A DNA stretch of 43,016 nucleotides from Saprospiraceae bacterium (GCA_020846655.1 JADLDL010000273.1:1-43016), one strand, 5' to 3'. Counted from the stretch's first letter, positions 8,564-17,210 are shown. Notes: a model not told the origin generated them from the letters alone. A program made the numbers and translations.

Positions 8564-9535
8564 CTAGATACCGGAAGGAAAGCGCTGGGCAAATTCTTTG
8601 GCAAAATAGGTAAGGATCACGTCGGCGCCGGCCCGGCGGATGCTAAGCAGCGTTTCGGGCATGGCGCGTTCAAAATCGAGCCAGCCGTTGTTGCAGGCAG
8701 CGCGCAGCATAGCGCATTCGCCGCTCACGTGGTAGGCCGCGATGGGTTGCGAGTAGTTTTCTTTCAGCAAATGGATCACATCCAGGTAGTGTAGGGCCGG
8801 CTTGACCATAAGCATGTCGGCGCCTTCGGCGGCATCCAGATCGGCTTCCAGGAGGGCCTCCCGTTTGTTGGCCGGATTCATCTGGTAGGTCTTTTTGTCG
8901 CCGCTCTTGGGCGCCGAGTCGAGCGCATCGCGGAACGGGCCATAAAAGGCGCTGGCGTATTTGGCCGTGTACGAGAGGATGCCGGTTTTGGTAAAACCCT
9001 GTTCGTCGAGCGCCTGGCGGATATATCCGACCCGGCCATCCATCATGTCGGAAGGTCCGAGCATATCGAAGCCCGCCTGGGCCTGCGCCACCGCCATTTT
9101 GGCCAGGATGGGCAGGGTTTCGTCGTTCACGATTTCGCCGTTGCGCACCAGCCCGTCGTGGCCATCGCTGCTGTAGGGGTCCATCGCCACGTCGCTGATC
9201 AGGCAGCATTCGGGGAAGCGCTCTTTAATGGCCCGGGCTGTATGGAGGTAAAAGTTTTCTGCGGCATAACTGTAGGTGGCGGTTTGGTCTTTCAGGGCGT
9301 CGGCTACGGCCGGAAAGACCACGAAGTTGGTGAGCCCCAGTTTCATACATTCTTCGATCTCGCGCAGCAGGTTGTCGGGCGAAAACCGGAAAATGCCGGG
9401 CAGCGATTTGATTTCGCTGCGCAGATTGGCGCCGTCGAATACAAAAAGCGGAAAGACAAGGTGTTGCACCGAGAGGTGCGTTTCGGTGGCCATGCTGCGG
9501 ATGGCGGCGGATTGGCGGTTGCGGCGTGGGCGCAT
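8564..9535 (-). CDS. hemB: delta-aminolevulinic acid dehydratase (porphobilinogen synthase)
   Basis: Condenses two 5-aminolevulinate molecules to porphobilinogen in tetrapyrrole synthesis. The start MRPRRNRQSAAIRS at 9535 gives 323 residues, the usual length; the reading frame extends upstream to 9733 only through repeat sequence. The two Schiff-base lysines lie in YTAKYASAFYGP (K192) and MLMVKPALHY (K245). The metal-site loop SDVAMDPYSSDGHDG (114-128) carries Asp/Ala/Ser in place of the Cys cluster of zinc enzymes, so this is the magnesium-type HemB. It could supply precorrin for the siroheme used by the sulfite reductase at 40.1-41.8 kb and haem for KynA. Confidence 0.97.
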   Translation of the reverse strand: MRPRRNRQSAAIRSMATETHLSVQHLVFPLFVFDGANLRSEIKSLPGIFRFSPDNLLREIEECMKLGLTNFVVFPAVADALKDQTATYSYAAENFYLHTARAIKERFPECCLISDVAMDPYSSDGHDGLVRNGEIVNDETLPILAKMAVAQAQAGFDMLGPSDMMDGRVGYIRQALDEQGFTKTGILSYTAKYASAFYGPFRDALDSAPKSGDKKTYQMNPANKREALLEADLDAAEGADMLMVKPALHYLDVIHLLKENYSQPIAAYHVSGECAMLRAACNNGWLDFERAMPETLLSIRRAGADVILTYFAKEFAQRFPSGI

Positions 9536-9613
9536 GGTGGAGTCGGGTGCCGGTTGGCAGGCAATGCCTGAAAAACGGGCGGGATAGGCTGGTGAAACTG
9601 AAAAACTATCGGG

Positions 9614-9621
9614 CAAAGGTA
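9614..9621 (-). promoter_or_regulatory. candidate -7 box of hemB
   Basis: The minus strand reads TACCTTTG, the commonest form of the Bacteroidota -7 box, about 80 nt before the hemB ATG. I see no good TTG at the matching -33 distance, so this is a partial match only. Confidence 0.35.
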
Positions 9622-9692
9622 TGACGATGCAGCGGGGAAAAGGGGGGCGCCTGAAATCCTGATATTTTTTTGACGGAAGGGCCGCTGGGAAA

Positions 9693-9730
9693 GGGATATT
9701 AGATATTGGGATATTAGATATTGGGATATT
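9693..9730. repeat. 15-bp tandem repeat, 2.5 copies (GATATT type)
   Basis: GGGATATTAGATATT occurs twice in full (9693-9707, 9708-9722) and once in half (9723-9730). Related GGGATATT arrays recur at 14439-14476, 14606-14648 and, more degenerate, 42711-42742, always between genes. Confidence 0.85.
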
Positions 9731-10260
9731 CATGGTGCGCTTGGTGTCTTCTCATGCGCTTCTCGGCGAAGCCAAGCCCTGGCATCAAAAAGTACCTGCA
9801 ACTTGCCCTTGGGCCCAATCGGGGGAGAGGCAGGAAAAAGAACAGGGCACTAACCTTAACGGCAGCACCCTGTATAACCCCAAAAAACCAAATGAAAACA
9901 ATCTTACAGTAACGCTGTGAACAGCGGAAATTATCGAAACTGGAGGCGTGTTGTATAACACGATTGTGTTACAAATATATAGTCGTTTTTTGCTGCTTGT
10001 TGCATCTCTATTCATATTTTTTTTAATTTAAATTAATAGAGAAAGCAAGAGTTTGTATAGTAAGGTTGTAGTGATATTGTTTTGCACTACCATATTGCGA
10101 CAATATTGCAACATTGTTGCAATATGCTTGCGCGAAAAAAGTGCAGTAGTTCTTTCCAGGCGTGGATTTTTGCAACGTTTGTACACCCCAATGTTGTAAA
10201 ATGCTTCAATTTGTTGGAATAGTGTTTTCCGGCAAATACTGGTTTTTCGCACGGACGATG
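9731..10260. other. AT-rich intergenic region between hemB and the small lipoprotein gene
   Basis: No reading frame in this 530-bp stretch looks like a gene: frames are short, lack family resemblance and have poor starts. It holds a small hairpin CGCTGT-GA-ACAGCG near 9913, a palindrome GTGTT-GTAT-AACAC near 9948, and a half-site array at 10092-10125 (listed separately). AT content rises sharply from about 9950 onward. No tRNA or other RNA gene was recognised. Confidence 0.5.
10092..10125. promoter_or_regulatory. operator-like array of ATATTGCAAC half-sites
   Basis: Two direct copies, ATATTGCGAC (10092-10101) and ATATTGCAAC (10103-10112), are 11 bp apart, one helical turn. A perfect inverted copy GTTGCAATAT (10116-10125) is separated from the second by ATT. 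The pattern suggests a regulator binding site upstream of the 10.29-kb lipoprotein gene. The regulator is unknown. Confidence 0.4.
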
Positions 10261-10268
10261 TAGTTTTG
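10261..10268 (+). promoter_or_regulatory. candidate -7 box of the small lipoprotein gene
   Basis: TAGTTTTG fits TAnnTTTG. Transcription would begin near 10275, which argues against a TTG start at 10266 and for the TTG at 10290. No clear -33 TTG is seen. Confidence 0.4.
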
Positions 10269-10289
10269 CCACAATTCAACCCAATTCTC

Positions 10290-10613
10290 TTGCGTCACGA
10301 TCGTTTAAGACCCGTTTTTTTGTTGTGTACGGCACTCTTGCTGCCGGCTTTTTTTGCCTGCGGCCCCAGCAAGGAGGAACTTGTCCAAAACCGGGTAGCC
10401 AGCCTTGTTGCCGAATTTCGCAAAAAAGAATCGCGCAAATGCCACGACATGCTGCTGGCTGAGGCCGGAAAAATCGCCGACTCGCTGCTGTTACACGAAG
10501 CCCTCGACGAGGTGACGGACTCCCTGGCCCGCCTGCGGCCCTTCAAACCGGTGAAGCCGGCGTCCATTCCGCCGATCGATTCCCTGCAACTCAAGCCTAT
10601 TTTTGACCAATAA
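10290..10613 (+). CDS. small lipoprotein of unknown function
   Basis: A small protein of about 107 residues. No ATG exists in frame near the beginning; TTG at 10290 fits best because it lies just downstream of a -7 box and opens directly into a signal sequence RHDRLRPVFLLCTALLLPAF that ends in a lipobox (FFACG). A TTG at 10266 would overlap the promoter box. The mature part is mostly charged helix (EELVQNRVASLVAEFRKKES) with a Pro-rich end and a Cys in SRKCHD. It resembles no family I recognise. It lies just ahead of the large barrel gene on the same strand with about 60 bp between, so they may be co-expressed. Confidence 0.6.
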   Translation: MRHDRLRPVFLLCTALLLPAFFACGPSKEELVQNRVASLVAEFRKKESRKCHDMLLAEAGKIADSLLLHEALDEVTDSLARLRPFKPVKPASIPPIDSLQLKPIFDQ

Positions 10614-10673
10614 GGCTGTATTTTTCGCCAGTCAGGCAACGCACACCGCGTGCCGGGCGTCCGTTTTCCTGGC

Positions 10674-13600
10674 ATGTGGTATTCGTTGATCCGGTTTTCC
10701 TGGGCCTCCGCCCTGAAGCAATGGTTTTGTTCAGGCCCCCCCGTGCCCGGCACTAGCCAGCATACGCCCCTGCCCCTGCAACTGCCCCTGCAACTGCCCC
10801 TGCAACTGCAACTGCCCCTGCAACTGCCCCTGCAACTGCCCCTGCCCCTGCCCCTGCTACTGCCCCTGCTACTGCTACTGCCCCTGCAACTGTCCGCCCA
10901 ACAACCCCTCTCGAACCTCCGCACCCGCAGCGTCGACGCCCGCCAAGCCCGCCAACTGCTCGATACCCTCAGCCTGGCTGCCCCCCTGGTGGCCGTGCTG
11001 GATTCAGCCACTGGCCTGAGCCTGCCCACCGATCTTTTCTCCCTGGACGACAAGAGCTTGCGCATCGATACCGCCCGCTTGACGGCCCTGTACCCCGCCA
11101 CCCGCCGCCTGCGTATTCAGTATCGCGTATTGCCCATCGACCTGGCCAGGCCCCTGCAACGGCTCGATACCGCCACCATTCGCAAAGCCCTGGGCGACAA
11201 CGCGATCGAGTTCGACTATTCCCCCTACGAGCCGCCAAGCAACCCCTGGGGCAGCTCCGGCCTGCTCTCCAACGGCTCCTACACCCGGGGACTTAGTTTT
11301 GGGAACAACCAAAACCTGGCCTTCAACTCGAACCTGAACCTGCAACTCAACGGCCGCCTGGGCAACGACCTGGAACTGACGGCTGCCCTTTCCGACAATT
11401 CCATTCCGCTTCAACCCGACGGCACCACCCGCCAACTCCAGGAGTTCGACCGCATTTTTGTGCAACTCCGCCGCAAAAACATCAGCCTCACGGCCGGCGA
11501 CTACGACCTGGCCCGCCCCAGCGGCTATTTCTCCAATTATTTCAAACGGGTGCAAGGGGCCATGTTCACGGCGGAATTTGACAAAAAATCCACTTCTGCT
11601 GCGCCCAAACCTCTTGCGCCAGCCTTCAAACTCCGCACGGCAGCAGCCGTTTCACGGGGCAAGTTTGCCCGGCAAATAGTGGCCGGGCAGGAAGGTAACC
11701 AGGGTCCCTACCGCCTGCAAGGCGCCGAGGGCGAGCGTTTTATCATCGTGTTGGCGGGTACGGAAAAGGTGTTTCTCGACGGCCAGCAATTGCGCCGCGG
11801 CCTCGACGACGACTACATCATCGATTACAACCTGGGCGAACTCAGTTTTACGCCCCGCCGGCTGATTTCCAAAGACAGCCGCATCATCATCGAATTTGAG
11901 TATGCCGTGCAAACCTACCTGCGCTCTACCGCAGCGGCCAACCTGGAATACCAGGCAACGAAGTACCGAATTTACCTGAATGCCTACTCCGAACAGGACA
12001 GCCGCAACAGCGGCGGCGCCCAGGACCTGTCGGCCGCCGAGCGCCGCCGCCTGGCCGAAGTGGGCGACCGCCTCCAGGATGCCTATGCCTCGGGCATCGA
12101 CACCTTGGCGGCGGATGCGGTGTTTGATCCCAGCCGGGTGCTCTACAAATCGGTGGACACGCTGGTGTGCGGCCTGTTGCAAGCGGTGTTGGTGTATTCG
12201 ACCCAGCCCGACAGCGCCCGCTACGCCGCCCGTTTCACGGAAGTGACGCAGGGGCAGGGCAATTATGTGTTGGTGCTGACGGCGGCCAACGGCCGGGTGT
12301 ACCGCTGGGTGGCGCCTGATCCCTTGACTTGCCAGCCCGGCGGCAATTTCGAGCCGGTGGTGCGGCTGATCGCGCCGGAGGCCCGGCAGTTGTTTGCCGC
12401 CGGCGCCGAATGGGCTCCTTCAAAACATACAGCCCTGCAGGCCGAACTGGCGCTGAGCAACCGCGACCTCAACCGGTTTTCACCCCTGGGCAACGCCGAC
12501 AACGCTGGCCTGGCCGGTTTGCTTAGCCTGCGGCAAAACCTGCTGCCCGGAGCCGAAGTCCGGGGCTGGGCCTTGCAGGGCACTGCCCGCTACGAATACG
12601 CAGCCCGGCAATTTTCGCCGCTGAACCCCTACCGGACGGCAGAGTTTAGCCGCGACTGGAACATCGGCGCCAGTCCGCTGGCAGCCGGCGAGCACTGGGT
12701 GATGGGCGGCCTGAACCTTCAAAAAACGGGCTGGGGGAGCCTGCGCTACGACATCGGCGCTTTTCAGCGCGACAGCCTGTACACCGGCACGCGGCATTCG
12801 GCGCAAGCCCAGTTGAAACGAAACGATGTGGAGTTGTTGGCCGAAATCAATGTGCTGGACAGCAAGGGTCTGGCCGAGGCTACGCAGTTTTCCCGGCCGA
12901 AATTTGATGTCAACAAGACCTTCTTTTTAAAAAATAAAAAACCCCTGCTCAAACTCGGGTTGTACGGAGAGCGCGAGCGCAATGCGCGGCGCAGCGCTGC
13001 CGCCGACACGCTGAGCCGGACCAGTTTCCGCTACGACCTGGGGCGCCTGTACCTGCAAACACCGGAGGGGCAGGGGCGCTGGCAATGGGGCGCCAGTTGG
13101 ATGCACCGCAACGATTTTGTGCCACTGGGCCAGGATTTTAAACAAAGCACCTCCATCGACGAGGCCAACCTGAACGGCGTCTGGACCCATGCCGGCGCCC
13201 CGGCAAAAGGCCCCGGCAGCACCCAGAGCCTGAGTTGGAACCTCTCGTGGCGCCAGTTGCGGGTGCCGGACGCGGGCCTGAGCACCCTTCAGCCGCAACA
13301 GACCTACCTGGGGCGGGTGGATTATGCGCTCTCGGCCTGGAAAAATGCGCTGACCCTCACCACCGGTTACGAACTGGGCTCGGGGCAGAGCCCGCAAGTG
13401 GAGTTCAACTATGTGCGGGTTAATCCCGGCGAGGGACAATACACCTGGGTAGACCGCAACCGCGACAGTATTTTGCAGGTGGATGAAATGGAAATTGCGG
13501 TGTTTCAGGATCAGGCCAGTTATGTGCGGGTAGCCGTGACAACGCCCGACTATGTGCGCACCAACAACGTAACCCTGAACCAGGGGCTGCGGCTCGACCC

Positions 13601-14435
13601 GCGACTCGTGTGGGGGAATTCCAAAAGGCCTTTTTTGCGCCTCTTGGGCCGTTTTTCAACCCAGAGCAACCTGCAAATCAGCCGCCGGGTGCTGGCGGCG
13701 GCCCGGGGCGAACCGGCCTGGAACCCCTTCGACCTGGCGGTGTCCGACACGGCCCTGGTGGCGGTCAGTTCGGTTACCCGGCAGGTGTTGTACCTCAACC
13801 GGGCCGATCCGGCCTGGGACGCTTCGCTGGCTTTGGGCGACAACCGCAGCCGCAGCGCGCTGACTACGGGATTTGAGAGCCGGCGCCTGGCGGATTGGAC
13901 CCTGCACGGGCGGGCCAATTTCAGCCGGGTCTGGAGCACCGAACTGGACCTGATCCGGGGCGAAAAAGACAACGACAGCCAGGTGTTCAACAGCCGCGAC
14001 TATGCGATCCAGTTTTGGCGGGCGAGCCCCAAACTGAGTTGGGTGCCCGGCCGCTCATTTCGCCTGGTGGCGGCCTACAGTTGGCTGGACAGCCGCAATA
14101 CCTTGCCGACAGCCGAAACGGCCCGGCAATCGGACTGGAGCGCCGAACTGAGTTGGAACCCGAATGGCAAACCCAACGACGCGGGCTTTCGGGCAGTGAC
14201 TTCGCTGCGGGCCAAACTGACGCTGGCGCAAATCCGGTTTAGCGGCAGCCCAAACTCGGCGGTCGGGTATGCCATGCTGGATGGCTTGCAGGATGGCAAG
14301 AATTTTTTGTGGAGCCTGAACCTGGACCGGCAGTTGTCGCGCTCCGTGCAACTGAGTTTGAACTACGAGGGCCGTAAAACCGGCGACAACCGCGTGGTGC
14401 ACGTCGGTCGGGCACAAGTGCGGGCGGTGTTTTGA
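10674..14435 (+). CDS. very large outer-membrane beta-barrel protein of unknown function
   Basis: About 1253 residues from the ATG at 10674 (a GTG at 10650 is also in frame). An unusually long n-region of about 30 residues precedes a hydrophobic stretch made of 21 x-Leu dipeptides (Pro-Leu, Gln-Leu, Leu-Leu) ending LSAQQ, a plausible cleavage site. The rest has repeated alternating polar/hydrophobic strands typical of a barrel, and ends in Phe (VRAVF). Motifs such as RGLSFGNNQNLAFNSNLN, LQPDGTTRQLQEFD and YTWVDRNRDSILQVDEMEI are shared, from memory, with a family of long uncharacterised Bacteroidota outer-membrane proteins and vaguely with SprA. No TonB box or plug domain is evident. Its function is not known. 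Confidence 0.75.
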   Translation: MWYSLIRFSWASALKQWFCSGPPVPGTSQHTPLPLQLPLQLPLQLQLPLQLPLQLPLPLPLLLPLLLLLPLQLSAQQPLSNLRTRSVDARQARQLLDTLSLAAPLVAVLDSATGLSLPTDLFSLDDKSLRIDTARLTALYPATRRLRIQYRVLPIDLARPLQRLDTATIRKALGDNAIEFDYSPYEPPSNPWGSSGLLSNGSYTRGLSFGNNQNLAFNSNLNLQLNGRLGNDLELTAALSDNSIPLQPDGTTRQLQEFDRIFVQLRRKNISLTAGDYDLARPSGYFSNYFKRVQGAMFTAEFDKKSTSAAPKPLAPAFKLRTAAAVSRGKFARQIVAGQEGNQGPYRLQGAEGERFIIVLAGTEKVFLDGQQLRRGLDDDYIIDYNLGELSFTPRRLISKDSRIIIEFEYAVQTYLRSTAAANLEYQATKYRIYLNAYSEQDSRNSGGAQDLSAAERRRLAEVGDRLQDAYASGIDTLAADAVFDPSRVLYKSVDTLVCGLLQAVLVYSTQPDSARYAARFTEVTQGQGNYVLVLTAANGRVYRWVAPDPLTCQPGGNFEPVVRLIAPEARQLFAAGAEWAPSKHTALQAELALSNRDLNRFSPLGNADNAGLAGLLSLRQNLLPGAEVRGWALQGTARYEYAARQFSPLNPYRTAEFSRDWNIGASPLAAGEHWVMGGLNLQKTGWGSLRYDIGAFQRDSLYTGTRHSAQAQLKRNDVELLAEINVLDSKGLAEATQFSRPKFDVNKTFFLKNKKPLLKLGLYGERERNARRSAAADTLSRTSFRYDLGRLYLQTPEGQGRWQWGASWMHRNDFVPLGQDFKQSTSIDEANLNGVWTHAGAPAKGPGSTQSLSWNLSWRQLRVPDAGLSTLQPQQTYLGRVDYALSAWKNALTLTTGYELGSGQSPQVEFNYVRVNPGEGQYTWVDRNRDSILQVDEMEIAVFQDQASYVRVAVTTPDYVRTNNVTLNQGLRLDPRLVWGNSKRPFLRLLGRFSTQSNLQISRRVLAAARGEPAWNPFDLAVSDTALVAVSSVTRQVLYLNRADPAWDASLALGDNRSRSALTTGFESRRLADWTLHGRANFSRVWSTELDLIRGEKDNDSQVFNSRDYAIQFWRASPKLSWVPGRSFRLVAAYSWLDSRNTLPTAETARQSDWSAELSWNPNGKPNDAGFRAVTSLRAKLTLAQIRFSGSPNSAVGYAMLDGLQDGKNFLWSLNLDRQLSRSVQLSLNYEGRKTGDNRVVHVGRAQVRAVF
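10767..10892 (+). repeat. in-frame hexanucleotide repeat (21 units of NNNCTG) encoding a signal-peptide core
   Basis: Twenty-one consecutive hexamers, each CCCCTG, CAACTG or CTACTG, encode alternating x-Leu dipeptides. Gains or losses of units keep the frame and would only change the length and hydrophobicity of the signal sequence. Confidence 0.9.
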
Positions 14436-14438
14436 GGT

Positions 14439-14476
14439 GGATATTGGGATATTGGGATATTGGATATTGGGATATT
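14439..14476. repeat. GGGATATT tandem array, left arm of a long inverted repeat
   Basis: Consecutive GGATATTGGGATATT-type units begin three bases after the stop codon of the barrel gene. Together with the opposite-orientation array at 14606-14648 they could form a stem of roughly 35 bp around a loop of about 130 nt. Confidence 0.85.
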
Positions 14477-14524
14477 TTTTTGCCAAGGCGGAAATAAAAC
14501 GGTGAGGTGCAGCGTGTAGAGCGG

Positions 14525-14532
14525 TACTTTTG
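14525..14532 (+). promoter_or_regulatory. candidate -7 box of the SpoIIM-family gene
   Basis: TACTTTTG fits TAnnTTTG about 120 nt before the ATG at 14655. No convincing -33 TTG is present. If real, its transcript would carry only the right arm of the inverted repeat. Confidence 0.3.
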
Positions 14533-14605
14533 TGAACCTTTCCGGAATCGGACAAGTGAAGGACCAAATCTGAGTGTCTTTTGCCTTTCTTTGCCTGAAA
14601 TCCGC

Positions 14606-14648
14606 CCCAATATCCCAATATCCCAATATCGAATATCCCAATATCCCC
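14606..14648. repeat. AATATCCC tandem array, right arm of the inverted repeat
   Basis: Units of CCAATATC repeat up to seven bases before the ATG of the SpoIIM-family gene, covering its ribosome-binding region. The array is the reverse complement of the one at 14439-14476. Confidence 0.85.
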
Positions 14649-14654
14649 TTCTTC

Positions 14655-16511
14655 ATGCGCGAGACAAAATTCATTGAACAAAACCGGGAAAAGTGGTCGG
14701 AGTTTGAAGAAATGCTCCGGGAGAACCACAAGGATCCGGAGAAATTAAATGACCTGTTTATCCAGATCACAGACGACCTGTCGTATGCCCGCACGTTTTA
14801 TCCCAACCGTTCGGTGCGGATGTACCTCAACAGCATGGCGCAGCGGATTTTCCACAACGTGTACCGGGGCAAACGCTTTCCGGCCAAGCGGTTCTGGCAG
14901 TTTTGGACGAAGGAATTGCCGCAGTTGATGTGGGAATCCCGGCAGGCCTTGTTGTTGTCGTTTTGTGTTTTTACCCTGGCTTGCCTGGTAGGCGTAGTGT
15001 CGAGCATGATCGATCCGGATTTTGCGCGGGTGGCCCTGGGGGATGGGTATGTGGACATGACGCTGAACAACATCGAACACGGCGACCCGATGGCGGTGTA
15101 CAAAGAGAACCAGCCGCTGGGCATGTCGGTAGGGATTGCCGCCAACAATCTTTTTGTGGCGCTGCGCACGGCTATATTCGGGGTGCTGGCTTCCATTGGC
15201 ACAGTGTTCTTGTTGCTGTACAACGGCGTGATTTTGGGCGCGTTTCAGTATTTTTTTATTGAAAAAGGCTTGTTTTGGGATTCGTTTCTCACGATTTGGA
15301 TACACGGCACGCTGGAGATCAGTGCGATAGTGATCGCCGGGGCGGCGGGTTTGGTGGCCGGCAGCGGTTTGTTGTTTCCGGGCACGTACACGCGGGTTCA
15401 GGCTTTCCAGTTGTCGATGCGGCGGGGGCTCAAGATATTTATCGGGCTGATTCCCATGTTTTTACTGGCGGCGTTTTTTGAAGGTTTTTTGACGCGCTAC
15501 ACCGAAACGCCGGCCGTGATCCGCTTCCTGTTTATTTTAAGTTCGCTGGCTTTTGTGCTGTGGTACTTTGTATGGTACCCCTGGCACCAGGCACGCGCGG
15601 GCTTTGCGGAGCCCTTGCAGGAAAAGGAATTGCCGCCCTTGCGCGATCAGCCGATTCAATTTGGTGTCATCAAGGATGCCGGCGAGAGTTTTTCAGATAT
15701 TTTCTCCATCGTCCTGCGGCACCCGCGCCTGAACTGGCTGGGTCTGGCCGTGGTATCGGCGCTGTCGGTGGGTTTAATGGGCTGGTCGGCGGGCGAGGAC
15801 TACAAATCGGCTTTTTCTTTTTCGCGGGAACTGACCGGCGCTTTTGGCGGCTGGTGGTCGGGGCTGAGCAACATGAAAGGAGCCGCATTTATTGGTGGGC
15901 AAATTCTGCTGTTTTGGGTAGTAGCGGTGGCGGCACTGCGGTCGGTGCGGCAGGAAATGCCGGAGGCAATGCGCAGTCAGTGGGCGCGGCCATTTTTGGG
16001 CTGGCATCAATTGATTGCCCTGTTGGTTGCCGGTCTGATGCATTTGTTTGTTCAGAATATCGCCTTGGGTGGGTTTTTATGGCTCATCGGGATGGTGCTT
16101 TTTCCCTTGCTCGGTTTGTGGGTGGCTGCTGCGCAATTGGAACGGGCCAGTTGGCGGGCCCTGCCCCGCAGTTTTGCGCTGATTCGCTGGGGGCAAAGCC
16201 TGTTGTTGGGTTTTTTGATCATCAATTTTGCCCTTTTGTTGTTTTTGTTTCTTGATTCGCCGGTTTGGGAGATGCTGATGCAGTTTTTTAGTTGGCTGAT
16301 TCCGCCCGATGAAGGCAACATGCACCTGTATTCCATGTACACCACGGCATTTATGGTTAGTTTTGTGGCGCATTTTACCTGGCTAATGTTGGTGTTGGGC
16401 GGCGCCATGCAGTATTTTTCCGGCCGGGAAATCACAGATGCCGCGCAATTGCGCGAAGACATTGAAAAGATCGGGGCGCTGCGCCAAATTCGCGGCCTCG
16501 CCCGAGAGTGA
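14655..16511 (+). CDS. SpoIIM/DUF95-family integral membrane protein with C-terminal membrane extension
   Basis: A 618-residue inner-membrane protein. The start MRETKFIEQNREKW at 14655 is chosen because the upstream in-frame extension is translated repeat. The N-terminal cytoplasmic helix region (1-95) and the first half match Stage II sporulation protein M/DUF95: NNLFVALRTAIFGVLASIG, LYNGVILGAF and WIHGTLEISAIVIAGAAGL (about residues 160-240). The C-terminal half (about 330-590) adds several more membrane segments, doubling the length of the usual family protein. Bacteroidota lack endospores; there SpoIIM-like genes sit with MoxR/DUF58/DUF4129 genes, and here a DUF4129-like gene follows with 22 bp between. 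The role is probably in envelope biogenesis. Confidence 0.85.
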   Translation: MRETKFIEQNREKWSEFEEMLRENHKDPEKLNDLFIQITDDLSYARTFYPNRSVRMYLNSMAQRIFHNVYRGKRFPAKRFWQFWTKELPQLMWESRQALLLSFCVFTLACLVGVVSSMIDPDFARVALGDGYVDMTLNNIEHGDPMAVYKENQPLGMSVGIAANNLFVALRTAIFGVLASIGTVFLLLYNGVILGAFQYFFIEKGLFWDSFLTIWIHGTLEISAIVIAGAAGLVAGSGLLFPGTYTRVQAFQLSMRRGLKIFIGLIPMFLLAAFFEGFLTRYTETPAVIRFLFILSSLAFVLWYFVWYPWHQARAGFAEPLQEKELPPLRDQPIQFGVIKDAGESFSDIFSIVLRHPRLNWLGLAVVSALSVGLMGWSAGEDYKSAFSFSRELTGAFGGWWSGLSNMKGAAFIGGQILLFWVVAVAALRSVRQEMPEAMRSQWARPFLGWHQLIALLVAGLMHLFVQNIALGGFLWLIGMVLFPLLGLWVAAAQLERASWRALPRSFALIRWGQSLLLGFLIINFALLLFLFLDSPVWEMLMQFFSWLIPPDEGNMHLYSMYTTAFMVSFVAHFTWLMLVLGGAMQYFSGREITDAAQLREDIEKIGALRQIRGLARE

Positions 16512-16533
16512 ATGATGAATATTTTTGTCGACT

Positions 16534-17208
16534 ATGAAATATCTGGTGTTGCTTTTTTTGTTGGGCGGTGGATGGGGCTTGTCGGCACAGGTGCCGGCTG
16601 GCCGGGCTGTCGAATACCGGAAGGTGTCGGAGGAAAATTGGAAAAAAGCGGGCGCTGAGCTGGATTACAGCCAGGACCTTCCGGAGCTCCCTCCGGCGCC
16701 CAAACCAACGCCAAGCGGAACGAATTGGCCCAATTCCAATTGGGATGTCAATGCGAAATTTTGGGGACATTTGTTCCAGATCCTGGCTGTCGTACTGGCC
16801 TTGGTGGGTGTCGGTTTTGGCATTTACCGCATGATGCAGGAACCGCGCAACCGGCAGATCGCCCGCGATGGCGCCGAAATCACGGTCGATAACCTGGATG
16901 CCTACCTGCCCGAAACCGACCTGGAACGCTTCCTCCGCGATGCCCTTGCCCAGCAAAATTATACGCTGGCCGTTCGCTTGTATTTTTTGCAGATCATCAA
17001 AGACTTATCCAACAAGGGGCAGCTGCATTGGTCGATCGAAAAAACCAACCGCGACTACCTGCGGGAAATGCGCGGGCAGTCCCTCGAACCAGCCTTCCGC
17101 CAGGCAACCCGGCAATTTGAGCGCATCTGGTACGGCAACGTCCCCCTCACCGCCAGCGGTTTTGCTCAATTGGAACCGGAATTTAAACGCCTGTTGCAGG
17201 CCATTTAA
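16534..17208 (+). CDS. DUF4129-like single-span membrane protein
   Basis: A 224-residue protein beginning MKYLVLLFLLGGGWGLSAQ, a signal peptide (a TTG nine bases upstream is an alternative start). A short acidic Pro-rich periplasmic part is followed by one membrane helix (about 84-105, FQILAVVLALVGVGFGIYRM) and a cytoplasmic C-terminal domain with FLRDALAQQNYTLAVRLYFLQ, WSIEKTNRDYLREM and FERIWYGN, the pattern of DUF4129. It follows the SpoIIM-family gene and precedes hemW by 2 bp. In other Bacteroidota such genes accompany MoxR AAA+ ATPases and DUF58 proteins; those are absent here. Confidence 0.75.
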   Translation: MKYLVLLFLLGGGWGLSAQVPAGRAVEYRKVSEENWKKAGAELDYSQDLPELPPAPKPTPSGTNWPNSNWDVNAKFWGHLFQILAVVLALVGVGFGIYRMMQEPRNRQIARDGAEITVDNLDAYLPETDLERFLRDALAQQNYTLAVRLYFLQIIKDLSNKGQLHWSIEKTNRDYLREMRGQSLEPAFRQATRQFERIWYGNVPLTASGFAQLEPEFKRLLQAI

Positions 17209-17210
17209 CC

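Noticed and set aside
9731-10260. Small RNA or tRNA gene in the long gap
   Set aside because: No cloverleaf, no terminator-like T run after a hairpin, and only short palindromes consistent with regulator sites.
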